Notes: generated from the letters alone by a model not told the origin. 64,000 nt of DNA from an uncultured Alphaproteobacteria bacterium (GCA_934202735.1 CAKPYH010000001.1:124001-188000); one strand, 5' to 3'; counted from the first letter of the stretch, positions 1 to 8,371 are shown. Numbers and translations: made by a program.

Positions 1-2
1 AA

Positions 3-674
3 GTATGCGCCCACTTTAACATTCAAATGGCCCAATATTTTGAACCGTCTTCCATTTTAGGGGGAGATTATTGGCAAATGTTCCCCATTCGCGGAGAGTT
101 GTTAGGCTTTTACTTGTGCGATTTTTCCGGACACGGGGTAGCGGCAGCACTCAACACTTTCCGCTTGCACGGCATTATTGCCCAAATGGACAAGAAGAAA
201 ATCACCTCCCCCGCCCATTTTTTGGAAACCATCAACAAGCGGTTATTTGACTTGTTGCCCCGTGGACAATTTGCGACTTTCTTCTTCGGTATTTATGATC
301 CGAAAGGCAAGACATTATCGTATGCGGCGGCGGGTTCTCCGGAACCGTTTTTACGGTCGGGACGTAAAACTTGCTTATTACAAACAACCGGATTACCGTT
401 GGGTATTTCCCGTGATACCACCTACGATAACCATCAGGTGGCTTTAACACCGGGGGACAGTTTGTTTTTATACAGTGATGCTTTAACCGAATCGCCTTCG
501 CCGGACGGCACGCGCCTGGGGACAACCGGTTTTAAAAAGATGGTAGAGCAGGGGCTGAAAAATGCAAATGTGCAAATCGCTATTCGGACCGTCATGAACT
601 CGTTTTTTGAATTCGCCCCGCCGCCGCCACCTGATGATGTTACGGCTATTTTACTGCGAGTGAACAAAGAATGA
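3..674 (+). CDS. SpoIIE/PP2C-type serine phosphatase, 5' end outside window
   Basis: C-terminal phosphatase domain of an RsbU/SpoIIE-like protein, which would dephosphorylate a serine on a partner such as an anti-sigma antagonist. Metal-binding motifs are visible: GGDYW near the start, CDFSGHG about 20 residues later, LYSDALTES (usually TDG, here SDA) and the final DDVTAILL. An ATG lies at 27, but the frame stays open to the window edge and the upstream codons read as the strand that normally precedes GGD, so that ATG is internal and the gene starts before base 1. An N-terminal receiver or sensor domain is likely but unseen. The stop overlaps the rsmE start (ATGA), so the two are probably co-transcribed. 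Confidence 0.85.
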   Translation, partial: VCAHFNIQMAQYFEPSSILGGDYWQMFPIRGELLGFYLCDFSGHGVAAALNTFRLHGIIAQMDKKKITSPAHFLETINKRLFDLLPRGQFATFFFGIYDPKGKTLSYAAAGSPEPFLRSGRKTCLLQTTGLPLGISRDTTYDNHQVALTPGDSLFLYSDALTESPSPDGTRLGTTGFKKMVEQGLKNANVQIAIRTVMNSFFEFAPPPPPDDVTAILLRVNKE

Positions 675-1381
675 TTCGCCTGTTTACCTTATCTGATTTA
701 GGAATCGGAAAAATCCTGTCGCTGACACCGGCGCATCATCACTATTTGGCCCATGTCATGCGTCAAAAACCAGGTGATTCCGTGTTGTTTTTTAACGGTC
801 GGGACGGCGAATGGATCGGACACATTCAAACTTTGAATAAACATGACGGTACCGTTTGTCTTACCCGGCAAACACGCCCCCAACCGGCCCCGGAACGCCT
901 GATTTTATGCCCGGCTCTGATTAAAAAAGAAAACTTTGATTTAGTCTTGCAAAAAGCAACAGAACTAGGGGTTTCGGATATTTACCCGCTGCAAACGCAA
1001 CGTACCGTGATCGGTAAATTGAATGCAACGCGGGCCGATCTGATTGTCCGGGAAGCCGCCGAACAATGTGAACGCCTGACCGTTCCGACCGTCCATACGC
1101 CCGCAACACCGGCACACGTCTTGACCGCCTTATCCCCCGAAACAATACCGGTTTTTTTAACCGAACGAGGACACACAACGGCCCCTTTAACCGCGGGCCA
1201 AACGTATGCTTTTTTTGTCGGTCCCGAAGGCGGATGGACCCCTGATGAACTCACCGTGTTTCAGCGGGCCGGGCAGGGGATTTTCTGGCACCTGGGGGAC
1301 ACCATTTTGCGGGCCGAAACGGCGGCCCTAGCGGCTTTGGCATGTTGCCGTTTTGCGTTTACGGGAAAAACATCTGTTTAG
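671..1381 (+). CDS. rsmE: 16S rRNA (uracil1498-N3)-methyltransferase
   Basis: SPOUT-family enzyme that methylates N3 of U1498 in 16S rRNA using S-adenosylmethionine. The 236 residues match the usual length. The N-terminal PUA-like part contains HHYLAHVMR; the C-terminal knot shows KATELGV, FVGPEGGWTPDE and LGDTILRAETA, the SAM-binding loops. The start overlaps the stop of the upstream phosphatase. The last 23 bases overlap the 3' end of the convergent mazF-like gene, so neither gene has room for a terminator between them. Confidence 0.95.
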   Translation: MIRLFTLSDLGIGKILSLTPAHHHYLAHVMRQKPGDSVLFFNGRDGEWIGHIQTLNKHDGTVCLTRQTRPQPAPERLILCPALIKKENFDLVLQKATELGVSDIYPLQTQRTVIGKLNATRADLIVREAAEQCERLTVPTVHTPATPAHVLTALSPETIPVFLTERGHTTAPLTAGQTYAFFVGPEGGWTPDELTVFQRAGQGIFWHLGDTILRAETAALAALACCRFAFTGKTSV

Positions 1382-1664
1382 CCATTTCCATCAATTCCAC
1401 CCGCGATGACTCCGGCAACGTGCCTATTTTTGCGGTTAAAGCGGCCTGAGAAATCGTACGGATCAAGTCCAAAGCCACTTGTCCCTGCTTGCCTTTTAAG
1501 CGAATACCTAAACGGCACGGAAACACGCGTTCCAGCGTTGTAATCGGGGCCACAATCGCATAGGGCAGTGCTTGATTCATTTCATCGGGCGATACCACCA
1601 CACACGGCCGTGTCAAAGTCCGTGTGGTACACAAGTACACATCAAAACGTTTTACCATTCCCAT
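1359..1664 (-). CDS. mazF: MazF/PemK-family toxin
   Basis: Likely type II toxin, an mRNA endoribonuclease of the MazF/PemK fold (101 residues, usual length about 110). Visible family features are the N-terminal FDVYL strand, TRPCVVVSPDEMN (the RPxVVVSxD strand and loop) and a conserved APIT segment. It starts inside the end of the mazE-like antitoxin gene (13-base overlap), the normal order and coupling for such modules. Its 3' end overlaps rsmE by 23 bases on the other strand. Activity has not been shown; the module could be a decayed chromosomal copy, although both frames are intact. Confidence 0.85.
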   Translation of the reverse strand: MGMVKRFDVYLCTTRTLTRPCVVVSPDEMNQALPYAIVAPITTLERVFPCRLGIRLKGKQGQVALDLIRTISQAALTAKIGTLPESSRVELMEMAKQMFFP

Positions 1665-1870
1665 TCCCCCCGTTCCCGAATCGGCTTTTGTCGGACACTG
1701 TCGCGGAACAATTCAAACCAAGCGGACCGTGTCTGCTGCGGTGCGGTTAAAATCACGGATCCGCCTTGCATATTCAAATTGACTTCATTTTGAAAACTGC
1801 AAGCCTGTATCACATTTTTCGGCAACCGAATCCCCATTGAGTTTCCAATTTTCACTAATTTTACTTTCAT
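1652..1870 (-). CDS. mazE: MazE/AbrB-family antitoxin
   Basis: Small DNA-binding antitoxin (72 residues) with an N-terminal SpoVT/AbrB swapped-hairpin motif, KIGNSMGIRLPKNVI, followed by an acidic and aromatic tail that would wrap the toxin. Partner of the MazF-like toxin encoded directly downstream with a 13-base overlap. The start codon shares ATGA with the stop of the coiled-coil membrane protein upstream, so antitoxin translation is probably coupled to that gene. MazE proteins usually repress their own promoter; the only clear promoter here lies before the coiled-coil gene. Confidence 0.88.
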   Translation of the reverse strand: MKVKLVKIGNSMGIRLPKNVIQACSFQNEVNLNMQGGSVILTAPQQTRSAWFELFRDSVRQKPIRERGEWEW

Positions 1871-3393
1871 ACGCTTTTTCCTTTCACGACTTGAGCCAAA
1901 ACCATGTATAATCGCCCGACATCAGACCCGATAACAATACTCATCAACAACTTATTTTCATCTTCTTTATCCAAAACCTGCGTCATGGATTCAAAGGCCC
2001 GCATATATTCGTCCACACTGCGCCGAAAAGCGGTATCTGATTGATATAATTCTTTGATTTTTTTATATTTACTATCATTGATTTCGGTCTTGATATGCCG
2101 CATAAAAACGGTTTTATCTCCACTATAATACCGTTCCCACAGGTTTTCTTCCGCTTTGGGCGAAAACAAGTGCGCCATATCCACCGATAATTCTTGCAAG
2201 CGAGTTAAAATAATACCGGCTTCCTGCAACAAGTCATCTGTTTGTACCTGACGCACGATGGGTACGGTCCGAACGGTTTGTCCGGCTTTTTCAATCTGTC
2301 CGGCCACTTTTTCCGCCGTAGCCCGGAACGTTTCCAACGCACCTTGCACATCTCCTTTGGTTTGTGCAAAAGTTTGCGTGGCCTGCTGCATATTTTGAAC
2401 CGCCGCCGCCGTAGCCTGAACAACGGATTCGGCTTGTTCTTTCAAGCCCGCTTCCACCACAGCCATACGATTGGCGGTCCGACCGACTTCCTGTTCCAAC
2501 AAATCCCCGTGAGCCCGAAACACCGATAAGACTTTTTCCAGATTACCGAACAAGCGCGCATTTTGTTGCCGGGCACTGGTTTCATACAGGTTCACGGCTT
2601 CTTCAATCCTTGCCCCGTTTTGATTCAAAGCCGCCATGACTTGGTCCGCTTTTGTGACCGCTTGTTCGGATTGTTGATTGATATGCCCGATTTCGCCCAG
2701 CAAAGCCCGCAAATCAGTTGCCTGACCACCTAAGGATTGGGTCAAGCGACCGGTTTCCTGAATGGTTTGCGAACAAACGCGTTCCAAAATAGCCGCCTGC
2801 TCGGAAAATAAAGCTGACGTGCGATCGGCTTGGGTATTGGCTGCATCCGTCATTTGGGCTAATTTTTGAATGTGATCGGCAATTTCCCGCACCGAATCAA
2901 TGGTTTTTGTATCTACATGCTTGATGACGGCACTTAAATCACGGACCCATTTTTTCAAGTCATCCCGCACCGCCTGCGTTTGGTCATTGACGGCTTGAAA
3001 CACCGTTCGGAACTCGGTGATTTGGGTCCGTAAAGCATCGGTCAGTGCTTTGGTATATACCGCGCCTTCTTCGGTCGGATACACCAATTCATTCAAATAC
3101 GAACGCAACACTTCCGCTTCGGTTTCCAACCGGTCCGTCCGGTCAAAATACGCACACACCAACCACACAATCACCATCGGCAAAGCTAATCCGCAGACCC
3201 CCCCGATAAATTCGGCCGGAGCCAGGTCATACCGATTTTGCCACCACCCCGATACCGACAGGTAGTGCCCGATAAAAACCATCCAAAGCAAGCTGAATAT
3301 CCCCGAAATCCACGTATATTTATTACGCCACCAGGGTCGCAAGATATGCCGTCCTTGAAACTCAAAGGTCAACTGATCCGACTTCACACGCAT
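1867..3393 (-). CDS. Two-helix membrane protein with long coiled coil, coupled to MazEF
   Basis: Unrecognised 508-residue protein. Two membrane segments lie at about residues 28-48 and 62-85, separated by a short loop rich in Trp and Tyr. Residues about 90-370 form a long Gln/Ala/Thr-rich helical region resembling the cytoplasmic coiled coil of chemoreceptors, but without a recognisable hairpin tip. A compact C-terminal domain (about 390-505) contains ENLWERYYSGDKTVF and a helical YMRAFESM stretch. A strong ribosome site (GAGGAGG) precedes the ATG. Promoter and repeat array lie just upstream. The stop overlaps the mazE start, making a three-gene unit. Function unknown; it may sense or polymerise at the membrane. 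Confidence 0.75.
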   Translation of the reverse strand: MRVKSDQLTFEFQGRHILRPWWRNKYTWISGIFSLLWMVFIGHYLSVSGWWQNRYDLAPAEFIGGVCGLALPMVIVWLVCAYFDRTDRLETEAEVLRSYLNELVYPTEEGAVYTKALTDALRTQITEFRTVFQAVNDQTQAVRDDLKKWVRDLSAVIKHVDTKTIDSVREIADHIQKLAQMTDAANTQADRTSALFSEQAAILERVCSQTIQETGRLTQSLGGQATDLRALLGEIGHINQQSEQAVTKADQVMAALNQNGARIEEAVNLYETSARQQNARLFGNLEKVLSVFRAHGDLLEQEVGRTANRMAVVEAGLKEQAESVVQATAAAVQNMQQATQTFAQTKGDVQGALETFRATAEKVAGQIEKAGQTVRTVPIVRQVQTDDLLQEAGIILTRLQELSVDMAHLFSPKAEENLWERYYSGDKTVFMRHIKTEINDSKYKKIKELYQSDTAFRRSVDEYMRAFESMTQVLDKEDENKLLMSIVIGSDVGRLYMVLAQVVKGKSV

Positions 3394-3437
3394 AAAAACC
3401 TCCTCATCACGTTATAGACTATGGTACTCGCACGCCT

Positions 3438-3466
3438 ATTATAAGACAAAAAAACACAAAAGGCAA
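3438..3466 (-). promoter_or_regulatory. Promoter of the coiled-coil/mazEF operon
   Basis: On the minus strand TTGCCT (3461-3466), a 17-base spacer and TATAAT (3438-3443), about 45 bases before the start codon at 3393. The -35 box lies 8 bases from the edge of the TGTAATTACA repeat array, so a protein bound to the repeats would sit directly next to RNA polymerase. Confidence 0.65.
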
Positions 3467-3473
3467 GTTAAAA

Positions 3474-3574
3474 AATAATTACTTTGTAATTACACATACA
3501 AAAATGTAATTACTTTGTGTACACATTTCATTCTTGTAATTACATTGTAATTACGTAATTACAATGTGCTTACC
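3474..3574. repeat. 30-bp-period array of paired TGTAATTACA boxes (array A)
   Basis: AT-rich array between the holA stop and the coiled-coil/mazEF promoter. Copies of TGTAATTAC(A) begin at about 3474, 3485, 3505, 3516, 3535, 3546 and 3565. Within each unit two boxes are spaced 11 bp, one helical turn; the units repeat at 30-31 bp. Some boxes are degenerate (TGTGTACACA at 3516). The last partial unit runs into the end of holA. The box is an inverted repeat, as expected of an operator for a dimeric regulator. The same design recurs at 12135-12254. Confidence 0.85.
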
Positions 3575-4592
3575 GATGCCGTTGGGCCACACCGGCGATT
3601 TGTAAAATCACGCGTGATAAAATGACTGTATCGGGCAATCCCGTTGTTTTGGCCTGTCGTTCGGTTGTCATCAACAAATCCAACACTTTCAAAACCGCCC
3701 CTTTTTTCCAAACTTTCAGTTGTTGCTTCACCGCGTCAGTCCACCGAAATTGAGCCGGTTTTAGAACGTGTTTAACGGCCGCTTCCGGTCCCGCTTGTTC
3801 ATACGTTTCCGCCGCCGCTAATAACCGATTGAAATACATAGATAACATCCGAATAATACTCACGACATTTTCACCGCGTGCCAACATCATATTATATTCT
3901 TTATCCGCCACGGTCATATTTCCCCCCGCCACCGCCATACACAAGGCATCTGCGGACGAATCGGTTGTGTCGGTCACCACGGCCAAGACATCATCGGGCG
4001 TCACGGTTTTAACTTCCCCCAGATAAAGGACTAATTTATTCAACTCCTGGCGCGTCATCATCCGATTTTCCCGCAACCGTTCCACCAAAAGGGGCAGGGC
4101 GCGCGGATGAACCGATACCCCATGTTCGGCCAAGGTTTCTTGAATAAATCCGGCAATATCGGAATCATTTTCGGCATAGCAGGCCACCGCCAACACTTTC
4201 GGGTGTTGTTCACACAACGTCCGCAGAACCGATGCTTTACTGAGATTGCCCGCACTCAACAGGGTAAATGTATCTGTTTTCAAGTTATCCCAACAAGTTT
4301 GCACCGCTTCGGCCACCGTATTGTCTGCATTTTTAACCCAGATCAACTTGCGACCGCCGAAAAAAGACGCGGCATTGCTTTCATCGGCCAGGAATGTTTT
4401 GTTTTCTTTGATTTTATCGGGAGTTATTTTAATAACGGTTAAATCATCGTTCAAGTTCGGGACAATGATTTTACCGATTTTTTCCGCCGTTTCCTGAACC
4501 AGCCCTTCATCCGTTCCGAACACCAAAGCCCCCGCAAAATCCTGTTTTAATTGCGGTATCAACGCTTTAACTTGATATGGTTTGGCTTTCAC
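3570..4592 (-). CDS. holA: DNA polymerase III delta subunit
   Basis: Clamp-loader subunit that opens the beta clamp and loads it on primed DNA (340 residues, normal length). Recognised from the overall delta pattern: the N-terminal ALVFGTDEGLVQE segment, a central divergent AAA+ fold with a FFGGRKLIWVKNAD strand, the helical middle with LLVERLRENRMMTRQELNKL and the C-terminal collar helix. The start overlaps the lptE stop by ATGA. lptE-holA next to parAB is a common alphaproteobacterial order. The stop codon lies inside the edge of repeat array A. Confidence 0.92.
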   Translation of the reverse strand: MKAKPYQVKALIPQLKQDFAGALVFGTDEGLVQETAEKIGKIIVPNLNDDLTVIKITPDKIKENKTFLADESNAASFFGGRKLIWVKNADNTVAEAVQTCWDNLKTDTFTLLSAGNLSKASVLRTLCEQHPKVLAVACYAENDSDIAGFIQETLAEHGVSVHPRALPLLVERLRENRMMTRQELNKLVLYLGEVKTVTPDDVLAVVTDTTDSSADALCMAVAGGNMTVADKEYNMMLARGENVVSIIRMLSMYFNRLLAAAETYEQAGPEAAVKHVLKPAQFRWTDAVKQQLKVWKKGAVLKVLDLLMTTERQAKTTGLPDTVILSRVILQIAGVAQRHR

Positions 4593-5089
4593 GGTTGCTT
4601 TCCCTTAAAATACGACAAAACATGCAGCGCAATATCATTCCCCAAATTATTCAACAAATCATGATATAACTTTTCTTTGGCGACCGTTGTCGCATACGGT
4701 TGATTGATAATATTTAACAAGCCGTTGGTTTTCACCGATGAAGAAATAACATTTTGATTTGTTTTCAGATCAATCAGTTGATATTTCAAAGAAACCGTCA
4801 TTTGTTCCAAACTGGCGAAATTATCGGTCCGTACACTTTGATTGGTGTAGCGTACCGGTTCAATTTGCACCGCCAACCGATAAGCTTTGGCCGTTTCCAA
4901 CTGTTGCGGATTCAGTTTTGTCGTTAACAGCAAGCCTAACTGATACCCGCCTTCACCGGATACCGGCGCAACAGCCACCGTTGCGGCACCTTGCAACACT
5001 TCATCTTGTTCGGCCGTTCCGTACAAAGGCCGAAACCCGCACCCGCAGACCAAAACACATAATATACAAATAGCAACCTGTTTCCACAT
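4589..5089 (-). CDS. lptE: LPS-assembly lipoprotein LptE
   Basis: Outer-membrane lipoprotein that plugs the LptD barrel and helps insert lipopolysaccharide (166 residues). A lipoprotein signal peptide ends at Cys17 (VCGC), followed by the family hallmark GFRPLYG. The rest is a small alpha/beta domain that ends in a helix, AKEKLYHDLLNNLGNDIALHVLSYF, typical of LptE. First gene of an lptE-holA operon reading left, with its own promoter back-to-back with miaA. Confidence 0.9.
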   Translation of the reverse strand: MWKQVAICILCVLVCGCGFRPLYGTAEQDEVLQGAATVAVAPVSGEGGYQLGLLLTTKLNPQQLETAKAYRLAVQIEPVRYTNQSVRTDNFASLEQMTVSLKYQLIDLKTNQNVISSSVKTNGLLNIINQPYATTVAKEKLYHDLLNNLGNDIALHVLSYFKGKQP

Positions 5090-5109
5090 TTTATTTTATC
5101 CTCATGTTT

Positions 5110-5137
5110 ATTATACTCATTTTAACTTGAAAAACAA
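5110..5137 (-). promoter_or_regulatory. lptE promoter, divergent from miaA
   Basis: TTGTTT (5132-5137, minus strand), 16-base spacer and TATAAT (5110-5115). The -35 regions of this and the miaA promoter overlap, so binding of polymerase at one may hinder the other. Confidence 0.5.
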
Positions 5138-5155
5138 GAAAAAATCGGTTATTTT
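5127..5155 (+). promoter_or_regulatory. miaA promoter
   Basis: TTGAAA (5127-5132), 17-base spacer, TATTTT (5150-5155), about 20 bases before the miaA start. Overlaps the divergent lptE promoter. Confidence 0.45.
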
Positions 5156-5173
5156 ATCAAAAAAGGACTCTTT

Positions 5174-6022
5174 GTGATGAAAAAATGTGTGATTATTGTC
5201 GGCCCGACGGCCAGTGGCAAATCGGATTTAGCCGTGCAAGTGGCCCAAGCCGGACAAGGATGTGTCGTCAATGCGGATTCTATGCAGATTTATCGCGACT
5301 TACGCCTGATTTCCGCCCGACCGACACCGGCACAAACCGCCTTGGTTCCCCACTTTTTATACGGATATGCCGATGCTTATACTCCCAATTCGGTACAAGA
5401 TTGGTTAAACCGTGTCGTTCCCGTTTTACAGGCCGCGCCGAACCCCGTTATTGTCGGGGGGACGGGATTGTACATCACGGCCCTGATAAACGGCCTGAAT
5501 ACCATGCCCGACATACCGCCCGAGATTCGCACCCGGGCCCGCCAAACCGATTTACAAGATATTCACAAATGCTTACCCGAGTTTCCCTATACAGATCCGC
5601 AACGCCTGCGCCGAGCCTATGAAGTTTGGTTAGCGACCGGAAAACCGATTTCTTACTTTCAAAATCAACCAAAACACAGTCCTTTTCCGGCCGATTATCG
5701 GGTGATTTTTATTCAACCGCCCCGCGATCAGTTATACGCTCGTTGCGATCGTCGCTTCCATCAGATGATAGAGCAGGGGGGCATAGAAGAAGTCCGCCAC
5801 CTGATGTCCCTGCACCCGACAGGAGGCGTTTTAAAAGCTATCGGTGTACCGGAAATCATGGCCTATTTGAACGGGGAACTGACCCGCGATCAGATGATCA
5901 CCCAAGCCCTGTTGTCCACCCGGCATTATGCCAAGCGGCAGCTGACCTGGTTTCGGCATCAAATACGGGCCGATCATATACTGACCGACCCGTCCGAATT
6001 TTGTGCGGACATGATCACTTAA
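5174..6022 (+). CDS. miaA: tRNA dimethylallyltransferase
   Basis: Adds an isopentenyl group from DMAPP to A37 of tRNAs reading UNN codons. The 282 residues are slightly short for the family. P-loop GPTASGKSDLA lies at residues 9-19; VVNADSMQIYRDL, VVGGTGLYI and the C-terminal RHYAKRQLTWFR tRNA-binding helix are all present. AAGGAC precedes two adjacent possible ATGs (5174 and 5177). The 3' end overlaps the convergent parB by four bases. Confidence 0.95.
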   Translation: MMKKCVIIVGPTASGKSDLAVQVAQAGQGCVVNADSMQIYRDLRLISARPTPAQTALVPHFLYGYADAYTPNSVQDWLNRVVPVLQAAPNPVIVGGTGLYITALINGLNTMPDIPPEIRTRARQTDLQDIHKCLPEFPYTDPQRLRRAYEVWLATGKPISYFQNQPKHSPFPADYRVIFIQPPRDQLYARCDRRFHQMIEQGGIEEVRHLMSLHPTGGVLKAIGVPEIMAYLNGELTRDQMITQALLSTRHYAKRQLTWFRHQIRADHILTDPSEFCADMIT

Positions 6023-6921
6023 ACAACGGATCCGACTGTCGTCAACCGTTGCAAAATCACATCTAATTTATCCAACCCGGTATAAGAAATCACAACCGTT
6101 CCCCCTTGTCCGTTCCAGTTGATACTCACCGGTGTTTTCAAGACCGCACTCATTTCTTTTTCCAAAGCCAAAATATCTTCGTTTTTGCCGATATGCGTAT
6201 CGGGTAGGGGGATTTTTTTAGGCCGCTGAGCTTTGGGTTTATAATGCCCGACCATTTGTTCCACTTGTCGCACACTCAACCCTTTGGCCACAATTTCCGC
6301 CGCCAAAGCCGATGCATTTTGGGCCGTCAACAAAGCCCGGGCATGTCCTATCGTTAACTCTTTGTTTTCAAGCAACTTTTTAATATCATCGGGTAAATCA
6401 AGCAACCGCATCATATTGGCCACATGACTACGGCTTTTTCCCACAACTTGGGATAACTCATCTTGGGTATAATGAAACTCAACCAATAACCGTTTATAGG
6501 CTTCTCCTTCTTCCAACGGATTCAAATCTTCCCGCTGCAAGTTTTCCACTAACGCCACTTCCAGTGCGGCTTTATCATCAAAATCTTTAATGATAACAGG
6601 GATTTGCTTTAATCCTGCCTGTTTAGAAGCCCGAAACCGGCGTTCCCCGGCAATAATTTCATATTGATCCGGGTGTCCCGGCCGGACCCGTACTAACAAC
6701 GGTTGTAAAACCCCTTTTTCCTGAATGGAATGTACCAAATCCGCCAAAGCCGATTCGGCAAATACCCGTCGCGGCTGATACGGACTGGGGACCAAAGAAT
6801 CTATGGATACCGCCGAAATGCCGTTGGTTGTCGGTTCACGTGAAACATCCACCGGCCCCGATAGAAAATCATCCCCCATCAAAGCGCTTAATCCTTTACC
6901 CAGACCTAAATTTTTATCCAT
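6019..6921 (-). CDS. parB: Chromosome partitioning protein ParB
   Basis: CTPase and DNA-binding protein that loads at parS and spreads to form the origin-segregation complex. The sequence starts with LGLGKGLSALMGDD, the ParA-stimulating N-terminus, then the ParB/Srx domain with AGERRFRASK, a central helix-turn-helix (SQVVGKSRSHVANMMRLL) and a C-terminal dimerisation domain. An upstream ATG at 6939 is open, but AAGGAG sits seven bases before the ATG at 6921, and the protein from there begins as ParB proteins normally do. Follows parA with an 8-base overlap. A near-match to parS lies in its own coding sequence at 6832-6847. Confidence 0.93.
   Translation of the reverse strand: MDKNLGLGKGLSALMGDDFLSGPVDVSREPTTNGISAVSIDSLVPSPYQPRRVFAESALADLVHSIQEKGVLQPLLVRVRPGHPDQYEIIAGERRFRASKQAGLKQIPVIIKDFDDKAALEVALVENLQREDLNPLEEGEAYKRLLVEFHYTQDELSQVVGKSRSHVANMMRLLDLPDDIKKLLENKELTIGHARALLTAQNASALAAEIVAKGLSVRQVEQMVGHYKPKAQRPKKIPLPDTHIGKNEDILALEKEMSAVLKTPVSINWNGQGGTVVISYTGLDKLDVILQRLTTVGSVV
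6832..6847. promoter_or_regulatory. parS: parS-like site inside parB
   Basis: Minus-strand reading TGTTTCACGTGAACCG matches 14 of 16 bases of the perfect sites at 8296 and 8372, including the central TTTCACGTGAA. It encodes DVSREP near the ParB N-terminus. In other bacteria parS sites also occur within the par genes. Binding strength with two changes is uncertain. Confidence 0.6.
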
Positions 6922-7690
6922 TTTGTATCTCCTTTTCACGTTTTAAGACTTCACCAGCCAAGTGAATATAACTTTGGGCCCCAACACTTTTAAAATCATA
7001 CAACATCACCGGTTTACCGTGAGAAGGGGCTTCAGGGATTCGGACGTTCCGCGGTATCACCGTATCATAAACCAAGTCCCCAAAAAACGAACGCACATCA
7101 TTCACAACCGATCGTGATAAACGCGACCGACCGTCATACATCGTCATAACAATCCCGTCAATTTTCAATGTCGGATTAAAGTTTTTCTTAACTTTATCAA
7201 TTGTTTTCATTAAATCGGCCACACCTTCCAGGGCCAAGTATTCGCACTGAACCGGAATAATCACCGAATCGGATGCCACCAACGCATTCATGGTGAGCAG
7301 CCCCACCGCCGGCGGGCAATCTACAAAGATATAATCAAAATCTGATAAATCAGCGACCGCTTTTTTCAAGAAAAACTGCGGGCGATCTACATCGGCCAAT
7401 TCCATATCCACCCCCAATAATTCCTGACTGGCTGGCAACATATACAGATAAGGAATCGCGGTTTGAACCACACTGGCCGAACCGGCATATCGCCCGGTTA
7501 AAACCGTATATGAATTTGCACCGCCTTGCCGCCGTTGAACACCTAAACTCACCGTTGCATTTCCTTGGGGATCTAAATCTATAATCAAAACTTTTTTACG
7601 TAAAGCCGCTAAAGCCGTTGCTAAATTGACCGTAGTTGTGGTCTTACCGACCCCCCCTTTTTGATTAGAGACCGAAAAGATTTTAGTCAT
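6914..7690 (-). CDS. parA: Chromosome partitioning ATPase ParA
   Basis: Deviant-Walker ATPase (258 residues) that moves ParB-parS complexes over the nucleoid. The signature KGGVGKTTTTVNLA is at residues 11-24; IIDLDPQGNAT and YIFVDCPPAVGLLT are the other nucleotide-binding loops. Its start overlaps the end of rsmG by 8 bases and its end overlaps parB by 8, so rsmG-parA-parB form one transcript, the usual order near an alphaproteobacterial origin. Confidence 0.96.
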   Translation of the reverse strand: MTKIFSVSNQKGGVGKTTTTVNLATALAALRKKVLIIDLDPQGNATVSLGVQRRQGGANSYTVLTGRYAGSASVVQTAIPYLYMLPASQELLGVDMELADVDRPQFFLKKAVADLSDFDYIFVDCPPAVGLLTMNALVASDSVIIPVQCEYLALEGVADLMKTIDKVKKNFNPTLKIDGIVMTMYDGRSRLSRSVVNDVRSFFGDLVYDTVIPRNVRIPEAPSHGKPVMLYDFKSVGAQSYIHLAGEVLKREKEIQNG

Positions 7691-8285
7691 CAGACACCTC
7701 CGTAATTTTTAAGATAGAACCATTTGAATTTGTTATACTTTTTATTTTTTGAACCGAGCCGGGCAGGGGGCTTTGCAGCAATTCGTCATCCACATGTTCC
7801 CCTTTCAAAAACAGGCACGTGGTTTTCGGTGTGATAAAAGAACGCCCCAAACGCAACAACTCCGCCACAGGGGCCAAAGCCCTGGCCGTCACGACATCAG
7901 CCGTCAGACCCAAAACGTGTTCAATGCGTTGATTTAAAACCAAAACAGGTATCTGTAAAACCCGAACGACTTCTTTCAAAAATAAAGACTTTTTTGTATC
8001 ACTTTCAATCAGGATAATCTGCTCCAGCGGTCCTTGATTGGTTTGATTCAAAATTGCCAACACCAAGCCCGGAAAGCCGGCACCACTTCCCATATCAACC
8101 AAAATACGGGCCGTATCGGGAATAAGCGGATACAGTTGGGCCGAATCCACAATATGCCGTTGATACAGGTCCGGCACTGTGGACGGAGCAATCAGATTGA
8201 CTGCCTTTTGCCATTTTTTCAATAATTCCATATAAATTGTGATTTCTTTTTGGGAATTATCCAAATATGTTTTTAATTGTTCCAT
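7683..8285 (-). CDS. rsmG: 16S rRNA (guanine527-N7)-methyltransferase
   Basis: Methylates G527 of 16S rRNA. SAM-binding motif VDMGSGAGFPGLVLA is followed by LIESDTKKSLFLKEVVRVL, diagnostic for RsmG (formerly GidB). The frame extends upstream to an ATG at 8321, where the residues MFHVKQ are simply the parS site translated. AAAAGG sits about six bases before the ATG at 8285, so that start is preferred (200 residues) and parS is then in the leader. First gene of rsmG-parA-parB. Confidence 0.92.
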   Translation of the reverse strand: MEQLKTYLDNSQKEITIYMELLKKWQKAVNLIAPSTVPDLYQRHIVDSAQLYPLIPDTARILVDMGSGAGFPGLVLAILNQTNQGPLEQIILIESDTKKSLFLKEVVRVLQIPVLVLNQRIEHVLGLTADVVTARALAPVAELLRLGRSFITPKTTCLFLKGEHVDDELLQSPLPGSVQKIKSITNSNGSILKITEVSDD

Positions 8286-8295
8286 TTTTGCCTTT

Positions 8296-8311
8296 TGTTT
8301 CACGTGAAACA
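8296..8311. promoter_or_regulatory. parS: parS site 1
   Basis: Perfect 16-base palindrome TGTTTCACGTGAAACA, the near-universal bacterial ParB loading site, immediately before the favoured rsmG start. A minus-strand TATGAT (8317-8322) lies next to it, so ParB loading could also influence the rsmG-parA-parB promoter. Confidence 0.95.
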
Positions 8312-8371
8312 TTTGTATCATAGCAAAATATATTTTTCAACATATTTTCTCAAAAAATATATTTTTTTTAT

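Noticed and set aside
3474..3574. Array A considered as a CRISPR or phage attachment site
   Set aside because: Spacers are only about 8-10 bases and the box is a short palindrome; no cas genes and no integrase in the window.
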